The notes beneath the pieces are model-generated. The model was not told the origin of the DNA. It did no database searches and saw nothing but the letters and a program-made list of their open reading frames with translations. Shown here in pieces: positions 25,100 to 33,788 of a DNA stretch of 33,828 bases. The translations under genes were made by a program, and so were the position numbers. The stretch is from Deltaproteobacteria bacterium (lineage in GTDB: Bacteria; Myxococcota; Myxococcia; Myxococcales; UBA5297). The stretch is from assembly GCA_016218885.1 (NCBI GenBank), contig JACRCT010000581.1, forward strand, positions 1 through 33,828. The letters run 5' to 3'. Positions within the stretch are counted from its first letter, which is position 1. Every line of letters begins with the position of its first letter.

Positions 25100-26539
25100 C
25101 TAGGGAACCCAGACCGTGCCGTGGCCCTGGTCCCACAGATCGCGCAATGCCTCGAAGTAGTTCCGAGACAAGTGGTCGGCGATTCGGTAGTAGCCGTTGG
25201 GCTTGCTGGTGACGGTCCCGACAAACTCCAGCATGTCGGCGGCGAAGTGAGCGCGCTCCATCCGGATTCTCTGGTGGACCGTCTCGGGGGGCCTGCCGAG
25301 GCTGATGGTGGCTCCGCTCGCCCTCGAGCTCAGCGCGGCGTAGATGGCGTGGGGACGCACGAAGGTCCGCCCCTGCGCATCCGGCATCTGCGTGGGAGGC
25401 ACCTGCGTCACCGGGTCATCCCGATAGCCATAGGTGTGGTAGGGGATGCCGAGCGCGTCGAGGCTCTCCTTCAGGCCGTTCTCGAAGGCGAGGTCGCCGA
25501 CCGAGGGCTGGGCGAACGTCTCCAAGACGGCCGGGGGCTTGGCCGAGGAATCCCGCAGCGCCTCGAGGATCTCCGGGTCGTTGACCGCCCGCGCCATGGC
25601 CAGCTCGGCGGTTGCGGCACCGAGGCTGTGGCCGGTGAGGACGACGGTGCGGTCGTGGCTGGCCGCATCCAGGACTTCCCCACGGATGCTGGGCCAGACG
25701 GTGTCGAGGTGCTCAGCGAAGCCGAAGTGCACCGCTCCGGCGCCAAAGCCACGCTCGGGTCCATCGGCCATCTCGAAGCTTCCGGACGACATGCAGCCCA
25801 CGGTGGCGTCCCGGGCGGCATCGACCAAGTTGCTGGTTCCACGGATGGCCACCATGGTGAGCCGGTCGTCCTCGCGCGTCCCGACCAGGACGCGGGCGCC
25901 GGGGAGGCTCCGCTTCTTGCCGTCGATGACCCGGCAGGTGTCGAACTGCGACCGCAGCGCCTCCCGGATTTGCTCGACATCGGACTGGTTGGAGCAAGCC
26001 ACGACCTGGGCGGCAAGCAGCGCGTTGGCTCCACCCACGCTTCGAATCGAGGCGGCTGCGTCGTAGCCGATTCGCTTGGCCTCGAAGGGCGAGGGAGGCT
26101 TCGCTGCGCCGGTGACTGCTTCAGCGTCACCGCTCGGCGCGTGCTTCAGGCTGCGTTGGGCCGCTGAACAGAGGTTCCTGGCCTCGGTGACGCTCTTCTC
26201 GATGAGGTCGGCGATGAATGGGAAGTCCTCATCGCTCTCCATCGATTGCGCGGTCTTCTGCAGCTGCTCAATCTGGGCGGCAAGGGACTTTGACGTGAGG
26301 TCCATCTTCGAGGCCAGGGTCTGGACCGCCTGCAAGATCTCCGAGAAGGTCAACCGTCGTCCCTGGCGTGCCTCGGTCATCTCGATCGCCACCGGGCTGC
26401 TCTTGCGGACGGCCATCCCATCCCGCTGAGCCGAGGAGCCTGGCGCGGCGGCTTGGGGGGCCGATGCAGGCTTGGCCACTTTGGCGTCAGCGGCTCGTCG
26501 AGCTCCGGGTCGTCTGGTCGAGTTGGAGACACTGGGCAT
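25100..26539 (-). CDS. Class 3 lipase-like alpha/beta-hydrolase
   Basis: A 479-residue protein. The N-terminal ~60 residues are Ala/Pro/Ser-rich and probably disordered, followed by a helical region (~65-135). From ~150 to the end it resembles the lipase_3 fold: LTMVAIRGTSNLVD, then nucleophile Ser305 in VLTGHSLGAATAELA, Asp375 in GYRDDPVTQVPP, and His456 in YYRIADHLSRNYFEAL. It should cleave an ester or lipid bond. No Sec signal peptide is visible, so its location is unclear; it may leave the cell by another route. Ribosome binding is weak (GAGAG). The gene is downstream of the radical SAM gene, same strand, 118 bp apart. Confidence 0.86.
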   Translation of the reverse strand: MPSVSNSTRRPGARRAADAKVAKPASAPQAAAPGSSAQRDGMAVRKSSPVAIEMTEARQGRRLTFSEILQAVQTLASKMDLTSKSLAAQIEQLQKTAQSMESDEDFPFIADLIEKSVTEARNLCSAAQRSLKHAPSGDAEAVTGAAKPPSPFEAKRIGYDAAASIRSVGGANALLAAQVVACSNQSDVEQIREALRSQFDTCRVIDGKKRSLPGARVLVGTREDDRLTMVAIRGTSNLVDAARDATVGCMSSGSFEMADGPERGFGAGAVHFGFAEHLDTVWPSIRGEVLDAASHDRTVVLTGHSLGAATAELAMARAVNDPEILEALRDSSAKPPAVLETFAQPSVGDLAFENGLKESLDALGIPYHTYGYRDDPVTQVPPTQMPDAQGRTFVRPHAIYAALSSRASGATISLGRPPETVHQRIRMERAHFAADMLEFVGTVTSKPNGYYRIADHLSRNYFEALRDLWDQGHGTVWVP

Positions 26540-26657
26540 TGCGGCTCTCGAGTTGGAGGGGGCGTGGGAGCCCGTCGGGTTGAAGCCGCAAGGATTCTCT
26601 CACGAACCCTCGTGGGCTGGCGACTGCTGGAGATTCGCTCCCGACCCGGCGCGCCGC

Positions 26658-27839
26658 TCACCGCCGTGGCACCGACTCGGCGATGGCCTTCACCCGCTCC
26701 GCCAGCTCTGCGGTGAGCGCGAGCTCCCTCGCCAATGCGCCGGTCCGCACTGCGAGCTCGAACGCGGCCTCCACCTCGCAGTAAGCCCGCGGCCCGCGCA
26801 GACGCCCGAGCTTGTTCTGCGCCCATCTCTGGATCGCCCAGCCCGCCGCTGCCTTGGGGCCACCGAGGATCCCCACGCCCTCGGCCTGGTCCTCGTGCTC
26901 GAGCAGCACCGCGACCTCGGCGTATGAGGGGATGAGCCCGGTGAACACGCCGCGGGGCATGCGCCCGGGAAGACCGTGCGCCGCCAACGCCTCGCGGCAG
27001 CGGCGGTACAGGCGATCCGAGTAGCGCGGGTCGGGCGCCCCCGACTTGCGTTGCGCGCGGTACAGCGTGCGGTAGCCAGGCAGCAGATCGGCGTGCCGCT
27101 CCTGCAGCGCCGCGAGATAGGTGTCCTGCTGCACCCCTGGGCGCAAGGTGAGGCCCGAGAAGCAGACGAAGCCCACCCCGGCGGCAGCGGCGCGCGCCAC
27201 CAGCGCGTGGATCTGGTCTGGCTGGTCGGAGAGCCCGGGGAGCAGGGGCATGGCCATGATCCCGGTGGAGAGGCCCCGCCCGCGGGCCGCCTCGAGGATG
27301 CGAAACCGCTCGGCCATGGGCGCCGCGCCCGGCTCCAGCTCCTCGCGCAGCCGCTCGTCGGTGGTGGCGACGCTGAAGGAGAGCACCGCGCGGCGCTGGG
27401 TGTTGATGCGCTCAAGCAGGTCGAGGTCGCGCTCCACCAGCGCCGACTTGGTGAGGACGTGCACCGGCAGCTTCAGGCTCAGGGCGAGCTCGAGCACGCC
27501 GCGCGCGAGGCGGTACTGCTGCTCCGCGGGCTGGTAGGCGTCGCACACCCCGCCGCCCACCAGGACGAAGCCCGGCTCGCGCGCACGGGCGAGCTCGCCC
27601 TCGAGCACCTCCAGCGCATTCACCTTGACCTGGATGTCCCGCGCGAACTCGCCCTCCACCCGGTAGCGCTCGGACCGGCCGTCGCAATACTCGCAGCCGT
27701 GCTCGCAGCCGCGGTAGAGGTTGATCCCGAAGCGGCCCAGGAACCAGGGGTCGGCCGGGAAGGCGGCCCGGGCGATGGACCGGGCCTGGATCTCGCGGAA
27801 GCGGGCGGGGCCGGCGACGGCAGGGGCGAGATCGGTCAC
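26658..27839 (-). CDS. SplB-like radical SAM protein
   Basis: A 393-residue radical S-adenosylmethionine protein of the spore-photoproduct-lyase-like branch (COG1533 type). The [4Fe-4S] cluster motif is C-x3-C-x2-C, with Cys45, Cys49 and Cys52 in LYRGCEHGCEYCDG. It is followed by VLVGGGVCDAYQPAEQQYRL, VHVLTKSALVERDLDLLERI and FSVATTDERLREELEPGA. The C-terminal ~150 residues have no known motif. Reaction and substrate are unknown; these proteins are not spore lyases in non-spore formers. It starts at a GTG whose last two bases overlap the TGA of the preceding gene (GTGA), so translation is coupled. The pair is discussed under findings. Confidence 0.87.
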   Translation of the reverse strand: MTDLAPAVAGPARFREIQARSIARAAFPADPWFLGRFGINLYRGCEHGCEYCDGRSERYRVEGEFARDIQVKVNALEVLEGELARAREPGFVLVGGGVCDAYQPAEQQYRLARGVLELALSLKLPVHVLTKSALVERDLDLLERINTQRRAVLSFSVATTDERLREELEPGAAPMAERFRILEAARGRGLSTGIMAMPLLPGLSDQPDQIHALVARAAAAGVGFVCFSGLTLRPGVQQDTYLAALQERHADLLPGYRTLYRAQRKSGAPDPRYSDRLYRRCREALAAHGLPGRMPRGVFTGLIPSYAEVAVLLEHEDQAEGVGILGGPKAAAGWAIQRWAQNKLGRLRGPRAYCEVEAAFELAVRTGALARELALTAELAERVKAIAESVPRR

Positions 27840-28711
27840 GGCAGCAGGAGCGGTCCGGCCTGGAAGAGCGGCGCGCGGCGGGCGCGGTCGTCAGGATCGG
27901 CGACCAGCCATGCTCGCTCGTTGGCAGGCGAGATGACCAGACCCTCGACCTTGTGCCGCCCCTCCAGGCGATCCGACCACTCGACCTGGCCCCTCGCGTC
28001 GAGCACGCCGAGGACCGAGCCGGCGCAGGCTCCGTCCTCGTAGGGATCGTCGGTGTCCTCCGCTGCGGCCACGAACGCGATGCGCGGCTCGCCGGGGTCG
28101 AGCGGCGAGGCGTCGGTGAACCCCAGCGGCACGCCGTCGAGCTCGCCAAGCGCGACGGGGTGGACCTGCTGGACGAGGTCGGGGGTGAGGGCGCGGCCTG
28201 CTCGCAGGGCGGCGAGGACGCCCGCGAGATCGAGGTCGATCACCGCGTTGGCGCCCGCGGCGCCGTTGCCGCGCTGCAGGAGGCGCAGCCATGGGCCGCC
28301 GACCGCGCCGCCTTCGAGGTTCAGCTCGGGGAAGCGCTCGCGCAGCGATTGGTAGAGGGGCCGCAGCTCGACCGCCCGCGGCTTCGAGGAAGATGGCGAT
28401 GCCAGGGGCGGCTCGAGGAGAAAGCCGGTGCAGCGGTTGTCCGCGGAGCCAGAGCCCAGCGCCAGGAGCTGGCCTCCGGGGAGCATCGTCAGCGACTCGA
28501 GATCGGGCTTGAGACGCTTGCGGGAGTGGTGCTCGCTGGGGAGGTCGCCGGGGATACCCAGTGAGATCCGCGCGGCGCGGCGGCCGGTCGCGAGGTGGTA
28601 GGCGTCGAGGAAGTGCTCGTCGTCTGCGATGACGAAGAGGTGCCGACCGTCCCGGACCAATCCGCTGGCGGCGGAGACGTCCAGCTCGGCGATCAGGCGC
28701 AGGGGGATCAT
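27836..28711 (-). CDS. Uncharacterised beta-propeller-like protein (DUF6929-like)
   Basis: A 291-residue protein of no known activity. The regular alternation of short strands (LVRDGRHLFVIADDEHFLDA, SLTMLPGGQLLALGSGSADN, DLDLAGVLAALRAG, SPANERAWLVADPDDRARR) suggests a WD/NHL-like beta-propeller, and it resembles the uncharacterised DUF6929 family. There is no signal peptide, so it should be cytoplasmic. Its stop codon overlaps the start of the radical SAM gene by 4 bp, so the two are translationally coupled. The gene is divergent from the OmpA gene at 29182. The start ATG at 28711 has only a weak ribosome binding site. Confidence 0.7.
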   Translation of the reverse strand: MIPLRLIAELDVSAASGLVRDGRHLFVIADDEHFLDAYHLATGRRAARISLGIPGDLPSEHHSRKRLKPDLESLTMLPGGQLLALGSGSADNRCTGFLLEPPLASPSSSKPRAVELRPLYQSLRERFPELNLEGGAVGGPWLRLLQRGNGAAGANAVIDLDLAGVLAALRAGRALTPDLVQQVHPVALGELDGVPLGFTDASPLDPGEPRIAFVAAAEDTDDPYEDGACAGSVLGVLDARGQVEWSDRLEGRHKVEGLVISPANERAWLVADPDDRARRAPLFQAGPLLLP

Positions 28712-29181
28712 TGAGCAGCGAGGCTACCCCAATGCCCCCGCTCCCGCGCGGCTACCGCCAGTCGAGGACCGCGAGATGAGGCTCTTCACGGAGTTGGGGA
28801 GGGCGTCGCGCTTCCTGGCTGGGCCTTAAGACTCCAACGTGCCGTGCCGAGGGATCGCCGTCAGGAGCAAGACGACGGGCAGCAAAGGGGGAACGCGTCC
28901 TGATCGCGTCTCCGAGGAGGCCCACGACGCGGGGCTCCATCGCCGGCTCGGCTAGCAGCCGAGCGGGTGGGCCTCCAACGAAACGCTCAGGCAACTCGTC
29001 GATTCTTCCGCACTGCCATGCTCGTCTCGCTGTGGCATGGGTCGCATGTCCCCCGGGTTCCGATGACCCCCATTGCTGGACCACCTTCAATCCAGCTAGA
29101 CGTGAAGCTAGACAGGAAGACTATGCGCAAGCCTGGCCTGTGGGTGGAGTGCGTGACGAACACGCATCGTGAGAGGCGTTG
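28712..29181. other. Divergent intergenic region before the OmpA gene
   Basis: About 470 bp with no supported gene; the minus-strand ORF 28752-29090 has poor codon bias and is not called. A perfect 7-bp stem (GCTCGGC-TAGCA-GCCGAGC) lies at 28946-28964. AGCTAGAC occurs twice, at 29094-29101 and 29106-29113, in direct repeat with a 12-bp period about 70 bp before the OmpA start, which may be an activator site. Confidence 0.4.
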
Positions 29182-31284
29182 ATGATCAAGAGGCTCTTCC
29201 CCACTGTTGCTGTGGTGGTCCTGACGATCTCCGCGGCGGGAGCGCGAGCCGAGGTTACAGGCTTCGCCCTGGACCGGTTCACTCCATCTGAGGCGGGCAG
29301 CGACTGGTTCACACAGGAGTCGCTCGACCTGCGCGGCCAAGTGCGCCCCTTCGCGAGCTTCGTGCTCGACGAGGGGCATCGCCCACTCGCGCTCTATTCA
29401 ACCGATGGGTCGGCCAGCAGAGCGGTCGTCGCCAATCAGCTCTACGGGCATCTCAGTGGAGCTATGACGCTCGTCGATCGCATTCGCGTGGGGCTGAGTG
29501 TCCCCCTCGCCCTCTTCCAGAACGGCGAAGCCGTATCGCTCTCCTCGGGGCGCTACGCGCCTCCGCGGTCGGGAGCATTCGGCGACATTCGCCTCGGCGC
29601 AGACGTGCGCCTGTACGGCGTGCACGGCGATGCGCTCACGCTCGCTGCCGGGGCGAGGGCCTTCATCCCGACGGGCAGTCGCGACAACTACAGCGGCGAT
29701 GGCGCGGTCCGCCTGGAACCGCGGGCGCTGGCCGCGGGCGAGATCGGCTTGCTGGCCTGGGCGGCGCAGCTCGGCTTCCAGTATCGGGCGCTCTCCGAGG
29801 GCTTCGCCTCCGCCAAGCTCGGCAGCGAGATGCTCCTTGGCGCGTCCCTGGGCTGGCGCTTCTGGGACCGGCGGCTACTGATCGGCCCCGAGCTCTACGG
29901 CCGCACCCTGGTCAACGACTTCCTCGGCCGCACCGGCACGCCGCTCGAAGCCATCCTCGGCGCGCAGTACTTCCACAGCTCGGGAATCAGTATTGGCCTG
30001 GCCGGCGGCATGGGCCTGACCCGCGGCTTTGGCAGCCCAGAAAGCCGCTGGCTGGCGCGTATCAGCTGGGCCGAGCCGCCAGAGTCTGCTCCTGGGGCCG
30101 TTCCCGTCCTCGACCGCGACTTCGACGGCTCTGTCGACGCCGAGGACGCCTGCCCGGACGTGGCAGGCCTCAGGAGCGAAGACCCCAAGAAGAACGGCTG
30201 CCCGCCGGACAGGGACGGAGACGCCGTTGCTGACTCCCAGGATGCGTGCCCGGACCTGGCCGGCCTCAGAAGCGAGGATCCCAAGAAGAACGGCTGCCCG
30301 CCGGACAGGGATGGAGACGCCATCGCGGACGTCCAGGATGCGTGTCCGGACGCGCCCGGTGTCAGCAACGGGGACCCGAACAAGAACGGTTGCCCGCCGG
30401 AGAAGGACCAGGACGCGGACACCATCGCGGACGCTGAGGACGCCTGCCCGGAGGTGCCCGGCCTCGGGAGCGAGGACCCCAAGATCAACGGCTGCCCACC
30501 GGACAAGGATGGGGACGCCATCGCCGACGCCGAAGACGCCTGCCCGGAAGTGCCCGGAGTCAGGAACGAAGATCCCAAGATCAACGGATGCCCATCCGAT
30601 ACCGACCGCGACGCCGTCGCTGACTCCATTGACACCTGTCGAGACGTGCCGGGCGTTCCCAGCGCCGATCTCCTCAAGAACGGTTGCCCGAAGGACAGTG
30701 ATGACGACAGCTTCACGGACGCAGAGGACGCCTGCCCGATGGTCGTCGGCGTTTTCACTGTCGATCCCAGACTCCTCGGCTGCCCCATCGACCCCGATCG
30801 CGACCGGGACCGCATCGCCAACGAGAAGGATGCCTGCCCCGACGAGCCCGGAGCCGCCCGCAAGGACCCCAAGAAGAACGGCTGCCCCAAGGCCTTCGTG
30901 CAGGGCAACGCCATCAAGATCCTCGACCAGGTGAAGTTCAAGACGCTGAGCGCGGAGATCCTGCCGGGCAAGGACAGCGTGGAGGTGCTCAACGCCGTGC
31001 TCCAGGTGTTCAAGGAGCACCCGACCATCAAGCGGGTCCGCGTGGAGGGGCACACCGACGACGTAGGCAAACCGGGCCTCAACAAAGAGCTCTCCGGCAA
31101 GCGCGCCGCGACGGTCGTCAAATGGCTCGTCGACCACGGCATTGCCCAGGAGCGCCTCACCAGCGAGGGCTTCGGGCTGGAGCGGCCGATCGACTCGAAC
31201 AAGACCGCGGCGGGCCGTGCGAACAACCGGCGTGTCGAGTTCCAGATCGTCGAGCAGATGCACGAGGAGGAGGACGAACCATGA
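29182..31284 (+). CDS. Outer-membrane barrel with TSP3 repeats and OmpA domain
   Basis: A 700-residue exported protein. Signal peptide MIKRLFPTVAVVVLTISAAG is cleaved after ARA. Residues ~25-305 look like an outer-membrane beta-barrel (alternating strands such as RLGADVRLYGVHGDALTLAA). Residues 311-570 are eight thrombospondin-type-3 repeats (DRDGDAVADSQDACPD), likely binding Ca2+. The C-terminus (~575-690) is an OmpA/MotB peptidoglycan-binding domain with VRVEGHTDDVG and NNRRVEFQ. It would span the outer membrane and hold the cell wall. AGAGG precedes the ATG; the upstream TTG is not preferred. The stop overlaps the ATG of the next gene by 4 bp (ATGA), so the two are translationally coupled. 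The domain order recalls TraB of Myxococcus xanthus, but orthology is not shown. Confidence 0.9.
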   Translation: MIKRLFPTVAVVVLTISAAGARAEVTGFALDRFTPSEAGSDWFTQESLDLRGQVRPFASFVLDEGHRPLALYSTDGSASRAVVANQLYGHLSGAMTLVDRIRVGLSVPLALFQNGEAVSLSSGRYAPPRSGAFGDIRLGADVRLYGVHGDALTLAAGARAFIPTGSRDNYSGDGAVRLEPRALAAGEIGLLAWAAQLGFQYRALSEGFASAKLGSEMLLGASLGWRFWDRRLLIGPELYGRTLVNDFLGRTGTPLEAILGAQYFHSSGISIGLAGGMGLTRGFGSPESRWLARISWAEPPESAPGAVPVLDRDFDGSVDAEDACPDVAGLRSEDPKKNGCPPDRDGDAVADSQDACPDLAGLRSEDPKKNGCPPDRDGDAIADVQDACPDAPGVSNGDPNKNGCPPEKDQDADTIADAEDACPEVPGLGSEDPKINGCPPDKDGDAIADAEDACPEVPGVRNEDPKINGCPSDTDRDAVADSIDTCRDVPGVPSADLLKNGCPKDSDDDSFTDAEDACPMVVGVFTVDPRLLGCPIDPDRDRDRIANEKDACPDEPGAARKDPKKNGCPKAFVQGNAIKILDQVKFKTLSAEILPGKDSVEVLNAVLQVFKEHPTIKRVRVEGHTDDVGKPGLNKELSGKRAATVVKWLVDHGIAQERLTSEGFGLERPIDSNKTAAGRANNRRVEFQIVEQMHEEEDEP
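30112..30891 (+). repeat. Eight thrombospondin-type-3 repeats
   Basis: Eight in-frame units encode D-x-D-x-D...ACPD...NGCP; six are exactly 32 codons and two are 34. Each unit has two Cys and an Asp-rich Ca-binding loop. The third and eighth units carry the two-residue insertions, and units six to eight are the most diverged. Confidence 0.9.
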
Positions 31285-33788
31285 GCGTCTACCGCCGGTC
31301 CACCGTCTCGATGCAGCTCGGACTCCGCTCGCGCGGCATCATCCGAGGCGCACGTCCGATCCTCGCGGCGGTGCTCTTGCTGCTGGCGCCCGCGGGTGCG
31401 TCGGCGGTGAGCGTTCGCTATCAGATGGACCAGCGAGGCGACTTCACCGTCGTCGGGAACGTCCTGGCCCAGGAGTGCGGCAGCAGCTTCAGCGAGAGCT
31501 CGTTGCTGGCCGGTACCCTCGGCGCCTGCGGCTCGAGCGTGAGCGATCGGGGGGCCGACATCTTCTGGAGAGCGGACGATCCCAGCTCCGGGCAGGCGGC
31601 GGCCAGTACCGCCATCGCCCCAGGTACCGCGCGTTCCACCGCCGTCCTCGCCCTGCCGTCGAGCACCAACGTCAGCTATGCGCGTCTCTACTGGGGGGCC
31701 AAGGTCGCGGGTACGGCCGCGGGGACCACTGCGGTGGTCGATCGCCCGGGCAGCAGCTTTGCGCCCGTCACCCTCACCGCCGACGCGTCGCACACCGTCG
31801 CCTCCTCCACCGCCGGGTTCGTGCTCTACCAGTCCAGCGTCGATGTCACCGCGCTGGTGCGCACGATGGGCGTGGGCGCCTACCGCATCAGCGGCGTGTC
31901 CACCACCGATCTGCGCAACATCTCGGACAGCGAGGCCTATGCCGCCTGGACGCTGGTCGTCTTCTACCAGGACCCCACCCAGCCGACGCGGAACCTGACC
32001 ATCTTCGACGGCCTCGACTACATCGCCAATGGCGGGCAGACGGTGGGCGTCACCCTCAGTGGCTTCCTCGTGCCCCCTTCCGCGTATGACGCGAAGCTGG
32101 GCGTGATCGCCTATGCCGGCACTCACACCGGCGGTGACACCCTGTCGTTCAACGGGACCCAGCTCAACGCGCCGCTCAGCTCGGGCAACAACAACTTCTT
32201 CGACAACACGCGCTCCTGGCTCGGCTGCCCGGTCGGCTACAGCGGCGTCTTTTCGGGGACCGGAAGGACCTGCAGCGTCACCAACGCCGGCGATCTGCCT
32301 CAGCTCAAGGGCGACTCGGGGAGCATGAGCAGCTTCGACCTGAACGTGGTCAACGTCACCGCATATGTCACTCCCAACCAGTCCTCGGCGACCATCAGCG
32401 CCAAGAGCGCCAGCGACCAGTACTTCCTGGGCGCCTTCATCACCTCCATCACGACCTACAAGCCCTCCTTCCAGAGCTCGACCAAGTCGGTCGCGAACCT
32501 CACCCAGTCGAGCGGCACCATCCTGCCGGGCGACACGCTGCAGTACACGTTGGTCCTCACCAACTCGGGCTCCGACGCGGCTACCGGCACCTCTCTCTCC
32601 GACACGCTCCCCGCAGGCGTCACCTACGTACCGGGCTCGCTGAGGCTGGCCGCCGGACCGGCCAACGCGGCCTATCCCCAGTGGTCGCCGCCCTACGCCA
32701 TGACGGATTCGGCAGGAGACGACATCGGGGAATACCTCTTTGCGACGCGGACCCTGGCCGTGCATCTGGGCAGCGGCGCCAGCGCCACTCAGGGCGGCAC
32801 CATGCAGATCGGCGAGTCGGCCACCGTCACGTTTCAGGTGACGGTCGACCCTGTTGCCAGCGGGACGATGATCTCCAACCAGGCCTTCGTCACCGCCGGC
32901 GGGCAGCTGGGGGCCCCGCCCTCGAGCTTCCCCACCAGCGATCCCTCCTTCCCTGGGGGCACGCCCACCGTGGTCACTGTCGATCGCTGCGCGACCAATG
33001 CGGACTGCTCGGGTGCGACGCCCTATTGCGATACCAGCGTCCGACCTACGGTGTGCGTGGGCTGTCTCTCCAATGCCGGCTGCTCGGGAAGCACTCCCAT
33101 CTGCGATGCCTCCCACACCTGCCGCGCCTGCACCAGCAGCGACTGCGCTGCGCCGACCCCGACCTGTGAGACCTCGGGCCCGCTCGCCGGGCGCTGCGTG
33201 CAGTGCAACGTCGGCGAGACCTCGGCGTGCGTCGCTCCCACCGCTCTCTGCGACACGTCCGTTGGGATCTGCGTGGAGTGCTTGAGCGGAGCGGACTGTG
33301 GTGGCTCCACGCCGCTGTGCGACGGTGTCACTCACACCTGCCGAGGCTGCCTGGATGACTCGCAATGTGGCGGCGCCACGCCCGCCTGTCAGCCGGGCGG
33401 CACCTGTGGCCAGTGCTCCAGCACCCACACCAGCCTGTGCACGGGGGTCACTCCGGTCTGCGACACGGCCGCCGGCACCTGCGTGGGCTGCGTCAGCGCG
33501 CTCGACTGTGGACCTGCGCTGCCCTACTGCAACCCGGCCACCGATTCGTGCCAAGCGTGCGCGAGCGACGCGCAATGCCCGGTCGGTCAGCCGGCCTGCC
33601 AGCCGGACGGCACCTGCGATCAGTGCTCGAGCAGCAACGCAAGCCAGTGCACGGGGGCCACTCCGGTTTGCGACACGGCCGCCGGCAGCTGCGTGGGCTG
33701 CGTCAGCTCGCTCGACTGCGGACCGGCGCTGCCCTACTGCAGCTTGGCGAGCCATTCGTGCCAGGCCTGCGCGAGCGACGCGCAATGA
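31281..33788 (+). CDS. DUF11 / Cys-rich repeat surface protein, interrupted by a TGA
   Basis: An 835-residue ORF up to the first stop; the coding pattern continues past it to the window end. A Sec signal with a long basic N-region (to AGASA) is followed by an unassigned N-terminal domain (~45-385; YARLYWGAKVAGTA, YAAWTLVVFYQDP). A DUF11-type beta-sandwich comes next (~400-540; GDTLQYTLVLTNSGSDAATG, VTFQVTVDP). From residue 570 there are dense Cys repeats (CATNADCSG, CDTAAGTCVGC), ending in a 70-codon tandem repeat. AGGAGGAGG precedes the ATG, which overlaps the OmpA stop. The TGA at 33786-33788 lies where the previous repeat has a Cys codon. It is probably a cell-surface adhesin or receptor; full-length relatives would probably end in MYXO-CTERM. 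Confidence 0.82.
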   Translation: MSVYRRSTVSMQLGLRSRGIIRGARPILAAVLLLLAPAGASAVSVRYQMDQRGDFTVVGNVLAQECGSSFSESSLLAGTLGACGSSVSDRGADIFWRADDPSSGQAAASTAIAPGTARSTAVLALPSSTNVSYARLYWGAKVAGTAAGTTAVVDRPGSSFAPVTLTADASHTVASSTAGFVLYQSSVDVTALVRTMGVGAYRISGVSTTDLRNISDSEAYAAWTLVVFYQDPTQPTRNLTIFDGLDYIANGGQTVGVTLSGFLVPPSAYDAKLGVIAYAGTHTGGDTLSFNGTQLNAPLSSGNNNFFDNTRSWLGCPVGYSGVFSGTGRTCSVTNAGDLPQLKGDSGSMSSFDLNVVNVTAYVTPNQSSATISAKSASDQYFLGAFITSITTYKPSFQSSTKSVANLTQSSGTILPGDTLQYTLVLTNSGSDAATGTSLSDTLPAGVTYVPGSLRLAAGPANAAYPQWSPPYAMTDSAGDDIGEYLFATRTLAVHLGSGASATQGGTMQIGESATVTFQVTVDPVASGTMISNQAFVTAGGQLGAPPSSFPTSDPSFPGGTPTVVTVDRCATNADCSGATPYCDTSVRPTVCVGCLSNAGCSGSTPICDASHTCRACTSSDCAAPTPTCETSGPLAGRCVQCNVGETSACVAPTALCDTSVGICVECLSGADCGGSTPLCDGVTHTCRGCLDDSQCGGATPACQPGGTCGQCSSTHTSLCTGVTPVCDTAAGTCVGCVSALDCGPALPYCNPATDSCQACASDAQCPVGQPACQPDGTCDQCSSSNASQCTGATPVCDTAAGSCVGCVSSLDCGPALPYCSLASHSCQACASDAQ

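Noticed and set aside
28752-29090. A 112-codon minus-strand ORF in the gap before the OmpA gene.
   Set aside because: Weak codon bias, no start signal and no recognised motif. It could be a very decayed gene, but the evidence is too thin to call.
29895-33785. A 1296-codon minus-strand ORF covering the OmpA and DUF11 genes.
   Set aside because: It is the antisense of two well-supported genes. Strong G/C third-position bias and the repeats remove stop codons on the other strand. It has no coherent domain order.
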